Notes: generated by a model from the sequence alone, not told the origin. A DNA stretch of 64,000 nucleotides from JADLBR01 sp964651705 (GCA_964651705.1 CAZYWZ010000013.1:1-64000); one strand, 5' to 3'. Counted from the first letter of the stretch, positions 34,360 to 43,862 are shown. Numbers and translations: made by a program.

Positions 34360-35443
34360 GACCGGCATTCCCCGCGCCGGCGAGCGGATGGCCCTCGCCG
34401 CGCACCGGCCCGTCGCCGCCGTTGCCGGCACCCGCTCCGATTGGCCCGCCCTGCGAGAATTCCTCGGCCCCGCGCCCGCCGCAGCCGCGCCCGATCGTCC
34501 CCCCACCCGCGCCGCTATCGGCTACTTCACCTACGAGGGCGATTTCTGGTTTGGTCTGCATGAGGACCTGCGCCTCATCCCGGCCGCGACATGGCCGCGA
34601 ATCGACGCCCCGTTCCGCGCCGGCTCCCCCACCTCCACCCTAGCCCCCGCGGACTTCCGGGCGCGCGTCCTCAAGATCCACGACTACATCCGCGCCGGCG
34701 ATGTGTATCAGGTCAACCTGACGCGCACCGTCCGCGCGCCCTTCTCCGGATGCGCGCGCGCCCTTTTCACCCGCCTGCGCGACACGTCCCCCGCGCCCTT
34801 CGCCGCCTTCCTCGATGCCCCCGATCGCGCCATCGTCTCCGCATCGCCAGAGCTCTTCCTCCGCACCCGCGGCCCCATCATCGAAACCCGCCCCATCAAG
34901 GGGACACGCCCGCGCCACCACGACGACGATGCCGATCGCGCCGCCATCGCCGAACTCACCTCCGATGCCAAGGAGCGCGCCGAGCTGGTCATGATCACCG
35001 ACCTCGAACGCAACGACCTCGGCCGAGTCTGCCGGTACGGCTCCGTCCGGGTGGCCCGACTCGCCGAGCGGCAGACCTTCGCCCATGTCCACCACCTCGT
35101 CAGCACCGTCAGGGGCACGCTCCGCGATGACGTGCATCCCCTCGATATCCTCGGGGCCTGCTTCCCCGGCGGCTCCATCACCGGCGCCCCAAAGAAACGC
35201 GCGACCGAGATCATCGCCGAGTTGGAACCCTCGCCCCGCGGCCTCTACACCGGCGCGATAGGCTTCTTCGGCCTCGATGGCTTCTCCCAATTCAACATCG
35301 CCATCCGCACCGTCGAGGTCGCCCGCGGCGAGGCGCGCTACGGCGTCGGCAGCGGCATAACCATCGATTCCGATCCCGAGCGCGAATTCCTGGAAACCTG
35401 CCACAAGGCCGCCGGCATCGAAGCCGCCCTCTTCGGGCGCTAG
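34325..35443 (+). CDS. pabB: aminodeoxychorismate synthase component I
   Basis: 372 residues. The chorismate-binding domain is complete: IETRPIKGTRPR (the PIKG lysine of PabB-type enzymes), ELVMITDLERNDLGRVCRYGSV, HLVSTVRGTL, and SITGAPKKRATEIIAELEP...RGLYTGAIG. The N-terminal domain is shortened compared with the usual ~450 residues, and no tryptophan-feedback motif is visible, favouring PabB over TrpE. It makes 4-amino-4-deoxychorismate for p-aminobenzoate and folate, complementing thyA/folA at 15-16 kb. No PabA or PabC is nearby. Its start lies inside the M16 gene. Confidence 0.88.
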   Translation: MPSATHFHAWIETGIPRAGERMALAAHRPVAAVAGTRSDWPALREFLGPAPAAAAPDRPPTRAAIGYFTYEGDFWFGLHEDLRLIPAATWPRIDAPFRAGSPTSTLAPADFRARVLKIHDYIRAGDVYQVNLTRTVRAPFSGCARALFTRLRDTSPAPFAAFLDAPDRAIVSASPELFLRTRGPIIETRPIKGTRPRHHDDDADRAAIAELTSDAKERAELVMITDLERNDLGRVCRYGSVRVARLAERQTFAHVHHLVSTVRGTLRDDVHPLDILGACFPGGSITGAPKKRATEIIAELEPSPRGLYTGAIGFFGLDGFSQFNIAIRTVEVARGEARYGVGSGITIDSDPEREFLETCHKAAGIEAALFGR

Positions 35444-35449
35444 GCATCT

Positions 35450-35466
35450 GTCGGACTATGTCCGAC
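35450..35466. repeat. TCGGAC hairpin, second copy
   Basis: A perfect inverted repeat, GTCGGAC-TAT-GTCCGAC, seven bases after the pabB stop codon. A near-identical stem occurs at 15137-15153. It could be a 3' stabilising stem, as there is no U-tract. The rest of the gap (35467-35634) has further GC-rich stems (GGGCCCGCGGCCTCACGGGCC). Confidence 0.6.
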
Positions 35467-35634
35467 CCGAATCGCGTTAAGTTAAGCCATGTTTGGGAGG
35501 GCCCGCGGCCTCACGGGCCGGGTCGGCCGAAGCAGCCCGCAGGCTGGTGGCGCGCGGACGCCGGGGCCGGCGTCCCTCCGCATAACGACCCGCCTCTTGC
35601 GATTCGCGGACCGGGCGTGCTAAACGGGGAACCG

Positions 35635-36741
35635 ATGCCTCTCGCGGAAACAGCCCAGCGTCACCCCCGCGCGCCGCTCTTTCTCGCCGCGGCGATGCTG
35701 GCGGCAACTGCCACCCACGCCTCCGACGCGCTCCACCGTTTCGAGTACGAGCACGTTCAGATGGGCACGTGGTTCCGCATGGTGATCTACGCGCCCGCGG
35801 CAGACCGCGCCGACGCCGCCGCGACCGCCGCTTTCGCGCGCATCGATGCGCTCAACGCATCCCTGAGCGACTACCTCCCCTCGAGCGAAGTGAGCCTCCT
35901 CACTGCGCCAGAGAACGTCGGCATCGCCGTGCCCCTCGGCGATGACCTCAATTGGGTCCTGACGCATGCCGGCCCCATCCAACACCATTCGGGTGGGGCG
36001 CTCGATCTCACCGCCGGACCCCTGACCCATCTCTGGCGGCGCGCCCGAGAACGCGGCACGCCACCCGATCCGGACAGCATCCGGGCGGCCCTGCGCGCCG
36101 TCGGTTACGAGAAACTCCTCCTCCACGCTAGCCACGCCACCGCGACCCCGACCGTCCCCGGCATGCGGCTGGATCTCGGCGCCGTCGCCAAGGGCTACGC
36201 CGCCGACCGCGCCCTCGCCGAATGTCGCGCTCTCGGCCTGACCCGCGTGCTGGTGGCCGCCGGCGGCGATGTCGTCGCGGGGGATCCGCCCCCAGGCCAA
36301 CCCGGTTGGCGCATCGGCCTGCCGCCCGCCTCCGCCAGCGGCCCCCCGCAGGAATGCCTCATCCTCTCCCACGGCGCGATCTCCACCTCCGGCGACGAAA
36401 ACCAGAACCTCATCCACGGGGGCAAACGCCTCTCGCACATCATCGACCCACGAACCGGAAACGCGGTGACCCACGGTTGCACGGTCACCGTCGCCGTATC
36501 CCACACCCCATCCAACGGCCTCATGGCCGACGCGCTCGCCACCGCGGTCAATGTCCTCGGGCCCGAAATCGGGCCAGACCTCCTCCGCCGATTTCGCACC
36601 GCCGGCGCGCGCCTCATCCGGCCGGGAACCCCCGGCCCGACCCTCCAGACCACCCCAGCCTTCCAGACCTGGCGCGTCGTCCCGCGCGAGACCGACCCCG
36701 CCGCTCAGACCGGGTCCGGCATGGTCCAGGGCTCGCGGTAA
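35635..36741 (+). CDS. apbE: FAD:protein FMN transferase (ApbE family)
   Basis: 368 residues from ATG 35635, behind CGGGGAACCG. A signal peptide (about 12-29) lacks a lipobox Cys. The ApbE fold is shown by GGALDLTAGPLTHLW, MRLDLGAVAKGYAADRAL, ISTSGDENQN and HIIDPRTGNAV, the conserved histidine/Asp Mg-binding segment. ApbE attaches FMN to threonines of exported flavoproteins such as Nqr/Rnf subunits. None are in this window. The 3' end converges with the downstream minus-strand gene by 37 bases. Confidence 0.9.
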   Translation: MPLAETAQRHPRAPLFLAAAMLAATATHASDALHRFEYEHVQMGTWFRMVIYAPAADRADAAATAAFARIDALNASLSDYLPSSEVSLLTAPENVGIAVPLGDDLNWVLTHAGPIQHHSGGALDLTAGPLTHLWRRARERGTPPDPDSIRAALRAVGYEKLLLHASHATATPTVPGMRLDLGAVAKGYAADRALAECRALGLTRVLVAAGGDVVAGDPPPGQPGWRIGLPPASASGPPQECLILSHGAISTSGDENQNLIHGGKRLSHIIDPRTGNAVTHGCTVTVAVSHTPSNGLMADALATAVNVLGPEIGPDLLRRFRTAGARLIRPGTPGPTLQTTPAFQTWRVVPRETDPAAQTGSGMVQGSR

Positions 36742-38054
36742 TTCACCTTCAGCAACTTGTTCGCCTCGGCGTCGCCGGCGAAAGTCTCGCTCTTCGCGTC
36801 AAACTTCAGCTTCCGGTTGCCGACGCGATACGAGATGTTCGCGAGGTGGCAGAGGATCATCGACTTGTGCCCCTCCTCGATGTCGGCCTTCGGCGTCCCA
36901 CGGCTGCGGATGCAGCTGAAGAAGTCGTCGAAGTGAGGCTCCGTCATGGTGCCAAACTTCAGCTCGGATGGCTCGGACACCACGGGCTGGCTCTTCCGGA
37001 CCTTGGGGTCGCCCTCGAAGACCTGCCAGCCGCCGCCATGCCGGCCGAAACACATCATCGCCTTGGTCCCGAGCACCTCCACCTTGGTCGCGCTGAACGG
37101 CCAGTCCGGATACACCTGGTCCGCGGGCAGATTGACGATCCGGTGCATGTACGGCGCCTTGAGCGCGGCCTCGAACAGCATCGTCATCTTCCCGCACTCG
37201 AAGGTCGTGAATTGCGTGTCCGGTTGCTCCCGCCCATCGTCGAAGAGGTACACGCCGCCCGCGTTGCACACGGTGTCGGGATAATCGAGCCCCACGATGT
37301 GCCGCGCGATGTCCACCTGATGGATCATGTCCGCCGTGATGAAGCCGGTGTAGTAATCCCACTTCGCCTGGAACCACCTCCCGGGCCGATACGGCTCCTT
37401 CGGCGACGGCCCGCACCACATGTCGTAATCCAGCCCCTCGGGCACCTCCGCCTCCGGCGCCACCTGGATCGCCGGCGCGTCCTGGATGAAAAACACCCGC
37501 ACCAGATACACGTCGCCCAGCTTCCCGCTCGCGATGTATTCCTTCGCCTTGTCCGCGTACGGCGCGCTGCGCGTCTGGGTGCCGACCTGCACCACCCGCT
37601 TGTACTTCCTCGCCGCCTCGATCATCTTGCGCCCGTCCCAGATGCTCAGCGAGAGCGGCTTCTCGACGTAGACGTCCTTGCCCGCCTGGCACGCGAGCAC
37701 CGTCGCCAGCGCGTGCCAGCGATCCGATGTCGCGTTGACGATCGCGTCGACGTCCTTGTCCTCGAGCATCCGCCGGAAGTCCTGCACGAACTTCGGCTTG
37801 TAATCGTGGCCCTCGACGACGATCTCCGCCGCCGCCGCGTACGCCCGAGAGTCCGCGTCGCAGATGTACTTGATCTCGATGTCATTCCTCTTGACGAGGC
37901 TCTGCAGCAGGCTGCGCCCGCGGCCCCCGACACCCATGAAGCCCACCACGATCTTGTCCTGCGCCGAGGCCCCGCGCGCCCCGGAGGCCGCCGCGGCACC
38001 CGCCGCCGCCCCAACCGCGCCCCGAATGAACGTCCGTCTCTTCATCGCATCCAT
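36705..38054 (-). CDS. Tat-exported Gfo/Idh/MocA oxidoreductase
   Basis: 449 residues from the ATG at 38054, with AAGGAG seven bases upstream. The twin-arginine signal KRRTFIRG is followed by an alanine-rich h-region ending near GARGASAQ. The Rossmann domain begins VVGFMGVGGRGRS; YVEKPLSLS carries the EKP lysine. FITADMIHQVDIARHIVG is the conserved substrate-domain helix. The long form with a Tat signal is common in planctomycete and lentisphaera-like genomes. It should fold with NAD(P) in the cytosol before export. It probably forms an operon with no other gene; the FGE-like gene upstream is 54 nt away. Confidence 0.88.
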   Translation of the reverse strand: MDAMKRRTFIRGAVGAAAGAAAASGARGASAQDKIVVGFMGVGGRGRSLLQSLVKRNDIEIKYICDADSRAYAAAAEIVVEGHDYKPKFVQDFRRMLEDKDVDAIVNATSDRWHALATVLACQAGKDVYVEKPLSLSIWDGRKMIEAARKYKRVVQVGTQTRSAPYADKAKEYIASGKLGDVYLVRVFFIQDAPAIQVAPEAEVPEGLDYDMWCGPSPKEPYRPGRWFQAKWDYYTGFITADMIHQVDIARHIVGLDYPDTVCNAGGVYLFDDGREQPDTQFTTFECGKMTMLFEAALKAPYMHRIVNLPADQVYPDWPFSATKVEVLGTKAMMCFGRHGGGWQVFEGDPKVRKSQPVVSEPSELKFGTMTEPHFDDFFSCIRSRGTPKADIEEGHKSMILCHLANISYRVGNRKLKFDAKSETFAGDAEANKLLKVNYREPWTMPDPV

Positions 38055-38108
38055 CGCACCGCTCCTTTCCTGCATCGCCCCACATGCCACCGCGCGGGCG
38101 CCCGCCGC

Positions 38109-39260
38109 TCAAGGCCTGTCCCTCAGGCAACCATTCATTGGCCGGACTCCGCGAAAACCCATGATCGAATTCTCCTTCATCGGCAGCTGCGTCGCAAGCG
38201 TCACGGCGTCGCATCCCTGCGGCACCTCCATCCACGACCCGCCGCGCACCACCCGAAACCCGTCGAGCCCCACGTGGTATTGCGTGGAATACCAGTCCAG
38301 CGTCCACTCGGCGACGTTGCCCGCCAAGTCCGATATCCCATACGGGCTGTCGAACGCCGAAAAGCTCCCGACCGGCGCGGTCCCCCCGAACCCATCCTCC
38401 TCCCCATCGCAGTTGCACCGGTGCTTGCCGCCATCGCCGGGCGCCTCGTCGCCCCAGGGATAGCGCCTCCCGGGATTCGGGTTCGGGGCCTTGGCCGACG
38501 CGTCCCCGTCCAGGTGCACGCCCCCCCGGTAGGCCTTCTCCCACTCCGCCTCCGTCGGCAGGCGCAGCCCGCACCACCGCAGGAAACGCATCGCGTCATA
38601 CCAGGAGACGTAGGTGACAGGATACTCCTCGCGCCCCGGCAGCGCGGCATACCGCACCCCCTCCCGCGCGATGCCACACCGCTCCGCGTTGGACATCCTC
38701 TCGTTGTAGCCCACGCCCTCGCCCCCCACCTCGTTCAGGTAATCCACGTACATCCCGACCGTCACCTCGTGCCGCGCCATGTGGAACTCCGGCAGCGCGT
38801 CCTTCGCCTTCTGGCTCTTGCCCGTCTCGTCGCGCCCGCCGCCAGGCACCCCCTTCATCATGAACTTGCCCCCGGGCACCCGGGCCATCGCGATCCCACG
38901 CACCGCCACGTCCACCAGCGTCGCGTCCTCGAAATCCGTCTCCTTCGTCCCCCACCACACCACCTGTTTCGGCCCCCCGCTCTCCACGATGTCAAAACCA
39001 TTGCCCCCGAGACCCTCCATCGGCAACGGCAGCCACGTCTTCCCCGCGTCGGGACTGTATCGCACGAAAACATACGCCGGCCGCTCCGCGGAAATCCCCT
39101 CCGCCGCCAGATCATAACGGATCGTCACCCTCGTCCCACCCAGTTCCGTCACCTCGTCCACCACCTGGACATTCTCGACCTTCAGCCAGGCCCCCGGGGC
39201 GCTCGCGGCCGATAGCCCCGCCGCCGCCAGCACCGCCGCCGCCACTCGCCCGCACCGCAT
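38109..39260 (-). CDS. exported formylglycine-generating-enzyme-like (SUMF1/FGE-sulfatase domain) protein
   Basis: A 383-residue protein. A signal peptide (1-22) precedes a beta-sandwich of about 100 residues (VEVIRYD-type strands with SPDAGKTWLPLP), then the SUMF1/FGE domain (about 125-375). That domain is recognised by MARVPGGKFMMKG, RHEVTVGMYVDYLNEVG, VSWYDAMRFLRWCGLRLPTEAEWEKAYRGG, RYPWGDEAP, GNVAEWTLDWY and VVRGGSW. Catalytic cysteines of true FGE are not evident, so it is probably a binding or scaffold relative rather than a sulfatase-activating enzyme. Extracytoplasmic. Adjacent to the Tat oxidoreductase. Confidence 0.82.
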   Translation of the reverse strand: MRCGRVAAAVLAAAGLSAASAPGAWLKVENVQVVDEVTELGGTRVTIRYDLAAEGISAERPAYVFVRYSPDAGKTWLPLPMEGLGGNGFDIVESGGPKQVVWWGTKETDFEDATLVDVAVRGIAMARVPGGKFMMKGVPGGGRDETGKSQKAKDALPEFHMARHEVTVGMYVDYLNEVGGEGVGYNERMSNAERCGIAREGVRYAALPGREEYPVTYVSWYDAMRFLRWCGLRLPTEAEWEKAYRGGVHLDGDASAKAPNPNPGRRYPWGDEAPGDGGKHRCNCDGEEDGFGGTAPVGSFSAFDSPYGISDLAGNVAEWTLDWYSTQYHVGLDGFRVVRGGSWMEVPQGCDAVTLATQLPMKENSIMGFRGVRPMNGCLRDRP

Positions 39261-39332
39261 GGACCCGGATACTGAAACGCCCCACTCCCCAAGACAAGCG
39301 AAACGTCAATATAGATTGCAGGAATTAATCGC

Positions 39333-40934
39333 CTACCCCAGATGCGCCAGGCGCACCGAAGCGACGTCCTGCTCCTTGCGGATCTCCTCCATCGCCGGCT
39401 CCGGCGGCGCGCTATCGAGCTGCAGCACGGTCAGCGCCATCCCCCCGCGCTCCGAGCGACAGAGGGACATGTTGGCGATATTGACGCGGTGACGCCCCAG
39501 GATCGTCCCGATCCAACCCACGATCCCCGGCCGGTCACGATTCTCCAGGAAAAAGAGCACTCCCTCCGTGTTTGCCTCGATCGACAGCCCATTGAACCGC
39601 ACCAGCCGCGGGTGCCCCGCAAAAAATGTCCCGGCGACCGAGACCTCCTCGCCGCCCGCCGTCGCAACGACCTCGACCAACTCCGAGAAATCGCAGTGCT
39701 CCCGGCTCTTGGTCTCCCGGAACTCGAGCCCCAGGGTCTGCGCGAACCGGATGACGTTGATCTGATTGACCTCGCCGCCCGCCGCGTCCTTGAGGAAACC
39801 CTGGAGGATCGCGCGCGTCACCGGGGCCGTCGAATGCTCCGTGATGGGGCCGTGGTAACGGACCGTGAGGTGCTCGGCCCGCTTCGGACCCACCTGCGCC
39901 AATAGCCTCCCGAGCCGCTGGCCCAGTTCCAGATAGGGGCGCAGGATGGCCATCGTGCTGGCATCCACGCTCGGCAGATTCACCGAGTTCCGGACGACCC
40001 CGTGGATCAGGTAGTCGACCATCTGCTCGCAGACCTCGACGCCGACGCTCTCCTGTGCCTCTTGGGTGGAGGCCCCCAGATGCGGCGTCAGCACCAGGTT
40101 GGGTAGACCCCGCAGCGGCCAATCCGCCGGAGGTGGCTCCTTCTCGTAGACGTCGAGCGCCGCGGCGGCCACCTGGCCGCTCTGGAGCGCCTCGGCCAAG
40201 TCGGCCTCGGAGACCAGTCCGCCGCGGGCGCAATTGATGATCCGCACCCCTTTCTTGCACTTTGCCAGCGACCCGCGGTTCAGGATGCCGCGGGTCTCGT
40301 CGGTCAGCGGCGAATGCAGGGTGATGAAATCCGCGTCCGGCAACAGCTCGTCCAATCTCTCGGCGATCTCGACCTGGAGGGCCCTCGCGCGGCTCAGCGA
40401 CAGAAACGGGTCATACACCCGCACCCGCATCCCGAGCGCGATCGCCCGGCGCGCGACCTCCCCGCCAATCCTTCCCATCCCGATGATGCCCAGCGTCTTG
40501 CCATACAGCTCGACGCCCTCGAAATGCTTCCGGTCCCACTTGCCCGCCCGCATGCTCGCGTCCGCCTGCGGGATGTTCCGCGCCATAGCGAACATGAGGG
40601 AGAGCGCGTGCTCCGCGGTCGAGATCGTGTTGCCCCCCGGCGTGTTCATCACCAGGATCCCGCGCGCCGTGGCCGCCTCCACGTCCACGTTGTCCACCCC
40701 GACACCCGCGCGGCCCACCGCCTTCAGCCGCGCCGCCTTCGCCAGGTAGTCCGCGTTCACCTTCGTCGCGCTGCGCACCAGCAGCCCGTCCATCCGCGCG
40801 ACCACCTCCGCCTTCTCCTCCTCCGTCTTTAGGTCGGCAGCGCGGATCACCTCGATGGATTTCTCCCGCCGCAGGATCTCGAGCCCCTTGTCCGAAATCG
40901 ACTCCGCCGAAAACACGCAGTATCTCTCGCCCAT
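39333..40934 (-). CDS. serA: D-3-phosphoglycerate dehydrogenase (long, ACT-containing form)
   Basis: 533 residues from ATG 40934, the usual size of the long bacterial form. The NAD motif GIIGMGRIGGEVARR is followed by INCARGGLV with the catalytic Arg, and TPHLGAST with the catalytic His. An intervening ASB domain (about 320-455) and a C-terminal ACT domain (about 460-533; VLFFLENRDRPGIVGWIGTILG) suggest serine feedback inhibition. It catalyses the first step of serine biosynthesis. No serB or serC is adjacent. Confidence 0.95.
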   Translation of the reverse strand: MGERYCVFSAESISDKGLEILRREKSIEVIRAADLKTEEEKAEVVARMDGLLVRSATKVNADYLAKAARLKAVGRAGVGVDNVDVEAATARGILVMNTPGGNTISTAEHALSLMFAMARNIPQADASMRAGKWDRKHFEGVELYGKTLGIIGMGRIGGEVARRAIALGMRVRVYDPFLSLSRARALQVEIAERLDELLPDADFITLHSPLTDETRGILNRGSLAKCKKGVRIINCARGGLVSEADLAEALQSGQVAAAALDVYEKEPPPADWPLRGLPNLVLTPHLGASTQEAQESVGVEVCEQMVDYLIHGVVRNSVNLPSVDASTMAILRPYLELGQRLGRLLAQVGPKRAEHLTVRYHGPITEHSTAPVTRAILQGFLKDAAGGEVNQINVIRFAQTLGLEFRETKSREHCDFSELVEVVATAGGEEVSVAGTFFAGHPRLVRFNGLSIEANTEGVLFFLENRDRPGIVGWIGTILGRHRVNIANMSLCRSERGGMALTVLQLDSAPPEPAMEEIRKEQDVASVRLAHLG

Positions 40935-41009
40935 AGAGCCACGGAAACTACGCCCCCGACAGCCGGGGTGGAAGGTGAAACTTCTGGCCCCCGCGCCTCT
41001 CCCCCACAC

Positions 41010-43745
41010 TCACCGCGATGACCCGACCTTGTCCGCCCAAAATCTGCCCAGCGGGCCCAATCGGCCGCGCGCCGCCGCCAGACGGGTCGCCGCACTCGAT
41101 CCCCCGCGCGCCAGGGCCTCGGCGGCCGCGCGCCGGACATTCCAATCCGGGTCCTCCAGCAACGGGATCAGGCGATCATGATCCGGGTCTCCCGCGCGGC
41201 CCAGGATCCTCGCGGCAAGGGCCCTCTCAAGCCCTCGCCCACTGCCCAGGAATGGCACCACGCGATCCCCGAAACCCTTCCCGCCAAGCCGCGATAGCGC
41301 CAGCAGCGAGACCGGCGCCGATCTCTCCAGGCGCAGGGCGTCGGCCGCCAACCCCGCGTCACCCGGGCCACCATGCCGGCCGATCCAGTAGAGGCTGAGA
41401 TTTCTCAGGTCGGGCCACTCGCTGGCCGCGAATTCGCGCAAGATCGGTAGCGCGCCCTTCCCATGGCGCTCGAGGAGGCCATCGACGATGAAGCGGCTAC
41501 TGTTGTCGCGGCGCAGGACCCACGGCAGCAGGGACGCGTATTTCGATGGCGGGATCGCCTCCAGCCGTCGCATCGCATCGCGGCTATCCCGGATCTTCCA
41601 CGCGGCATCCCCGCTACGTCCCGCGCGCAGCAAGAGTTCTCCGACCTCGGGATCGGCGCCCATCCCGATGATCCGTTCCCGGTCGATCGGCGCGTCGTGC
41701 GGCGTCGCGGTCTCGATCCGGCCAAATCGCAGGTTGGCGACCGAGGCCGACGGCCCTGGCGCCCGGCCGCCCCCCCGATCTTTGGTGCCGACCGATGCCG
41801 GATCGAATCGGGCCGGCTTAGGTCGCCACCCCCGGGACCGGGCATCCGCCCACGGCATCCGCCATTCGCGCAACTGCGCCGGGGAGACCGCGTCGACGGC
41901 CACGCCGATGTCGTTCCGCACCCGATGCCGACCGTTGCCCAGGCCCGTGCTGTAGGCATCGCTCCCGCCCAGATCGACCAGAACCCCCACGCTCCCCGTG
42001 CCACGCCGGTCCGCGAACTCGCCATTCCCCTGTCCCTGCTCCGACCCGGTCAGCCGGTACCTGTCGTCCCCGGATTCGTCCAAAAGGATCCCCACCGCAT
42101 TGTTGATCGCGCAGCCTTGCGAGCCGCTGTCGGATTCGTATCGGTCGTCCCCCGCACCATCCCACAGCAATCCCACCGCAAAATCATGGCTGCCCCCTTG
42201 CGCCAGGCCCTGCCGGTTCTGGTACACGTCGTTGCCCGATTTGTCCCTCAGGATCCCCACGCTCAGGTGGATCCCGCTGCCCTGCGCGTACTGGTGCGCG
42301 GCATACTCGTCATCGCCATCGGCATCGATGAGCGCGCCGCACGCGTACCAATAGCCGCAGCCTTGCCCGTATACCTCGCACCGGTAGATGTCCCGCCCTC
42401 CCCCATCCCACAATAGCCCCAGCCCGCCGGGCGCAAACGGCCTATAGCCTATGCTAAAACCCTGGCTCAGGGATTGCGTCTTGTCTGGGAATCTCCCGTG
42501 GTCCGGGTACTTGCCGCCCGCCTCGTACCGGTCTGCCCCCCGCGCATCCAGCAGCAGCCCGCACCCGTTGACCCCGGCAAATCCCTGCCCCAGCAACGCG
42601 GCCGAATACCTGTCATTCCCCGACTGATCCCACAGCAACCCCCAGCCGAAAATTCCCGCTCCCTGCGTCAGGGTGTCGCCAGTATACTGGTCGTCGCCCC
42701 CGCGATCCACCAGGGCGCCCCCGCCAAAAATCCCGGCGCCCAACGACCCGTCGCCACCCGTGTACCGGTCGTCGCCCCCTTCGTCCCAGACCACCCCAAC
42801 CCCCCAAAGGCCGAGCCCCCCGTTGCGGTATCGGTCGTCTCCCGCCAGATCGATCACCACGCCCAGCGGCCTGCCCGACAGCCCGTTGGATTCCCCCGCA
42901 CCCTCGTAGCTGTCATCGCCCCCCACATCGACGATCAGCACACGGCCGGAGGGATGCCGGTCCGCCCCGCGCCCACCGACCCGCACCCTCCCCAGCGTCG
43001 TCTCCAGCTCAAAGGTTTCGAAATCACCCCGCACCCCCCCCTTGATCGCCTCACACCGGGCCACGAATCGCGCGATGCCCCCCAAGACCCCCTCCAGCTC
43101 ACCCCGCCATTCCCCCAGCGTCACCCCTCGTCCCGCCTCCAATTGCGCGACGATCCACTCCGCGGGACCCACGTCCAGGTTCTTCGCCCGCGCGATCAGA
43201 TCCCGCATCGGCCCGGCGCCCCCAGTGAAATCCGCCCACCGCGCGAAGGATTCCGGCTTCTTCTCCAAGACAAAAGTCTCCGCCGCCAGCGCCCGGGTCC
43301 CCTCCAGCCTCGCCGCGGCCCCCACCCGTCGCACGAAAGCCTCCAACCGTGCCTGCCGCAGGGTCAATTCCTCAAACAGCCCCTGGAGCGGTCCGCGCAG
43401 GGGCTCGGGGGTCCTGCCCCAATCCCGGACGACGCAGCGCGTCCCCCGCGCCGTCGCACGCCGCCACGGCTCCACCCCGAACTCCGATTCCAACAGCCCC
43501 GAGAAACCGAACATCGCCAGCGGCGACGACATTAGCCCACGGACCATCGGCGAGAGATTCCGATCGGGCACCACATCCTTCTTGAACCCGAGGTCCGCCT
43601 CGATCAGCCCCGCGACCGAGATCGCCTCCCGGACCGCCTCCGCCGCCGCATCGCCATCCATCGCCCTCAGCGGGACGCAAAGGCACGCGGCCGCCACATA
43701 GCCCAGCCGGGCGATTGCCAAAGGCCCTTGCAGCGTCCAAGACAT
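41010..43745 (-). CDS. secreted GDD-repeat solenoid protein with C-terminal HEAT-like repeats
   Basis: A 911-residue protein with a signal peptide (about 1-28) and an alpha-helical region (about 30-260). From about residue 265 to 600 there are twelve copies of a 22-45-residue unit with the pattern (V/L)(L/V)xDxxGxDxY followed by Gly/Gln-rich turns (examples: VVWDEGGDDRYTGG, ILLDESGDDRYRLTG). The Asp-rich turns could bind calcium, as in other Asp/Gly solenoids. The C-terminal ~200 residues contain HEAT-type helical repeats (LIPLLEDPDWNVRRAAAEALARGG). It is probably exported and structural. Function unknown. Confidence 0.75.
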   Translation of the reverse strand: MSWTLQGPLAIARLGYVAAACLCVPLRAMDGDAAAEAVREAISVAGLIEADLGFKKDVVPDRNLSPMVRGLMSSPLAMFGFSGLLESEFGVEPWRRATARGTRCVVRDWGRTPEPLRGPLQGLFEELTLRQARLEAFVRRVGAAARLEGTRALAAETFVLEKKPESFARWADFTGGAGPMRDLIARAKNLDVGPAEWIVAQLEAGRGVTLGEWRGELEGVLGGIARFVARCEAIKGGVRGDFETFELETTLGRVRVGGRGADRHPSGRVLIVDVGGDDSYEGAGESNGLSGRPLGVVIDLAGDDRYRNGGLGLWGVGVVWDEGGDDRYTGGDGSLGAGIFGGGALVDRGGDDQYTGDTLTQGAGIFGWGLLWDQSGNDRYSAALLGQGFAGVNGCGLLLDARGADRYEAGGKYPDHGRFPDKTQSLSQGFSIGYRPFAPGGLGLLWDGGGRDIYRCEVYGQGCGYWYACGALIDADGDDEYAAHQYAQGSGIHLSVGILRDKSGNDVYQNRQGLAQGGSHDFAVGLLWDGAGDDRYESDSGSQGCAINNAVGILLDESGDDRYRLTGSEQGQGNGEFADRRGTGSVGVLVDLGGSDAYSTGLGNGRHRVRNDIGVAVDAVSPAQLREWRMPWADARSRGWRPKPARFDPASVGTKDRGGGRAPGPSASVANLRFGRIETATPHDAPIDRERIIGMGADPEVGELLLRAGRSGDAAWKIRDSRDAMRRLEAIPPSKYASLLPWVLRRDNSSRFIVDGLLERHGKGALPILREFAASEWPDLRNLSLYWIGRHGGPGDAGLAADALRLERSAPVSLLALSRLGGKGFGDRVVPFLGSGRGLERALAARILGRAGDPDHDRLIPLLEDPDWNVRRAAAEALARGGSSAATRLAAARGRLGPLGRFWADKVGSSR

Positions 43746-43828
43746 CGCAGACCAATCGCCGCCACGGCGGCCATTCTCCTCAGATCTCCTTTACGCGAAA
43801 CCCCAACGAGTTCAAATGCGCTTGCGCA

Positions 43829-43857
43829 TTGACGGAACCTCCCGCCCCGCCAATATT
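43829..43857 (+). promoter_or_regulatory. sigma-70 promoter of the Sel1 lipoprotein gene, probably leaderless
   Basis: TTGACG (43829-43834), a 17-nt spacer and AATATT (43852-43857). Only CCCCC separates the -10 box from the ATG at 43863, so the transcript should begin at about the start codon. Confidence 0.6.
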
Positions 43858-43862
43858 CCCCC

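Noticed and set aside
36222..39215. 997-codon plus-strand frame covering apbE end, the Tat oxidoreductase and the FGE-like gene
   Set aside because: Composition is dominated by Arg, His, Pro and Leu. It lies antisense or out of frame to well-supported enzymes with catalytic motifs.
42000..42960. Possible CRISPR-like or DNA tandem repeat in the GDD-repeat gene
   Set aside because: The periodicity is at protein level with variable unit length. The DNA units are too diverged and lack spacer structure.
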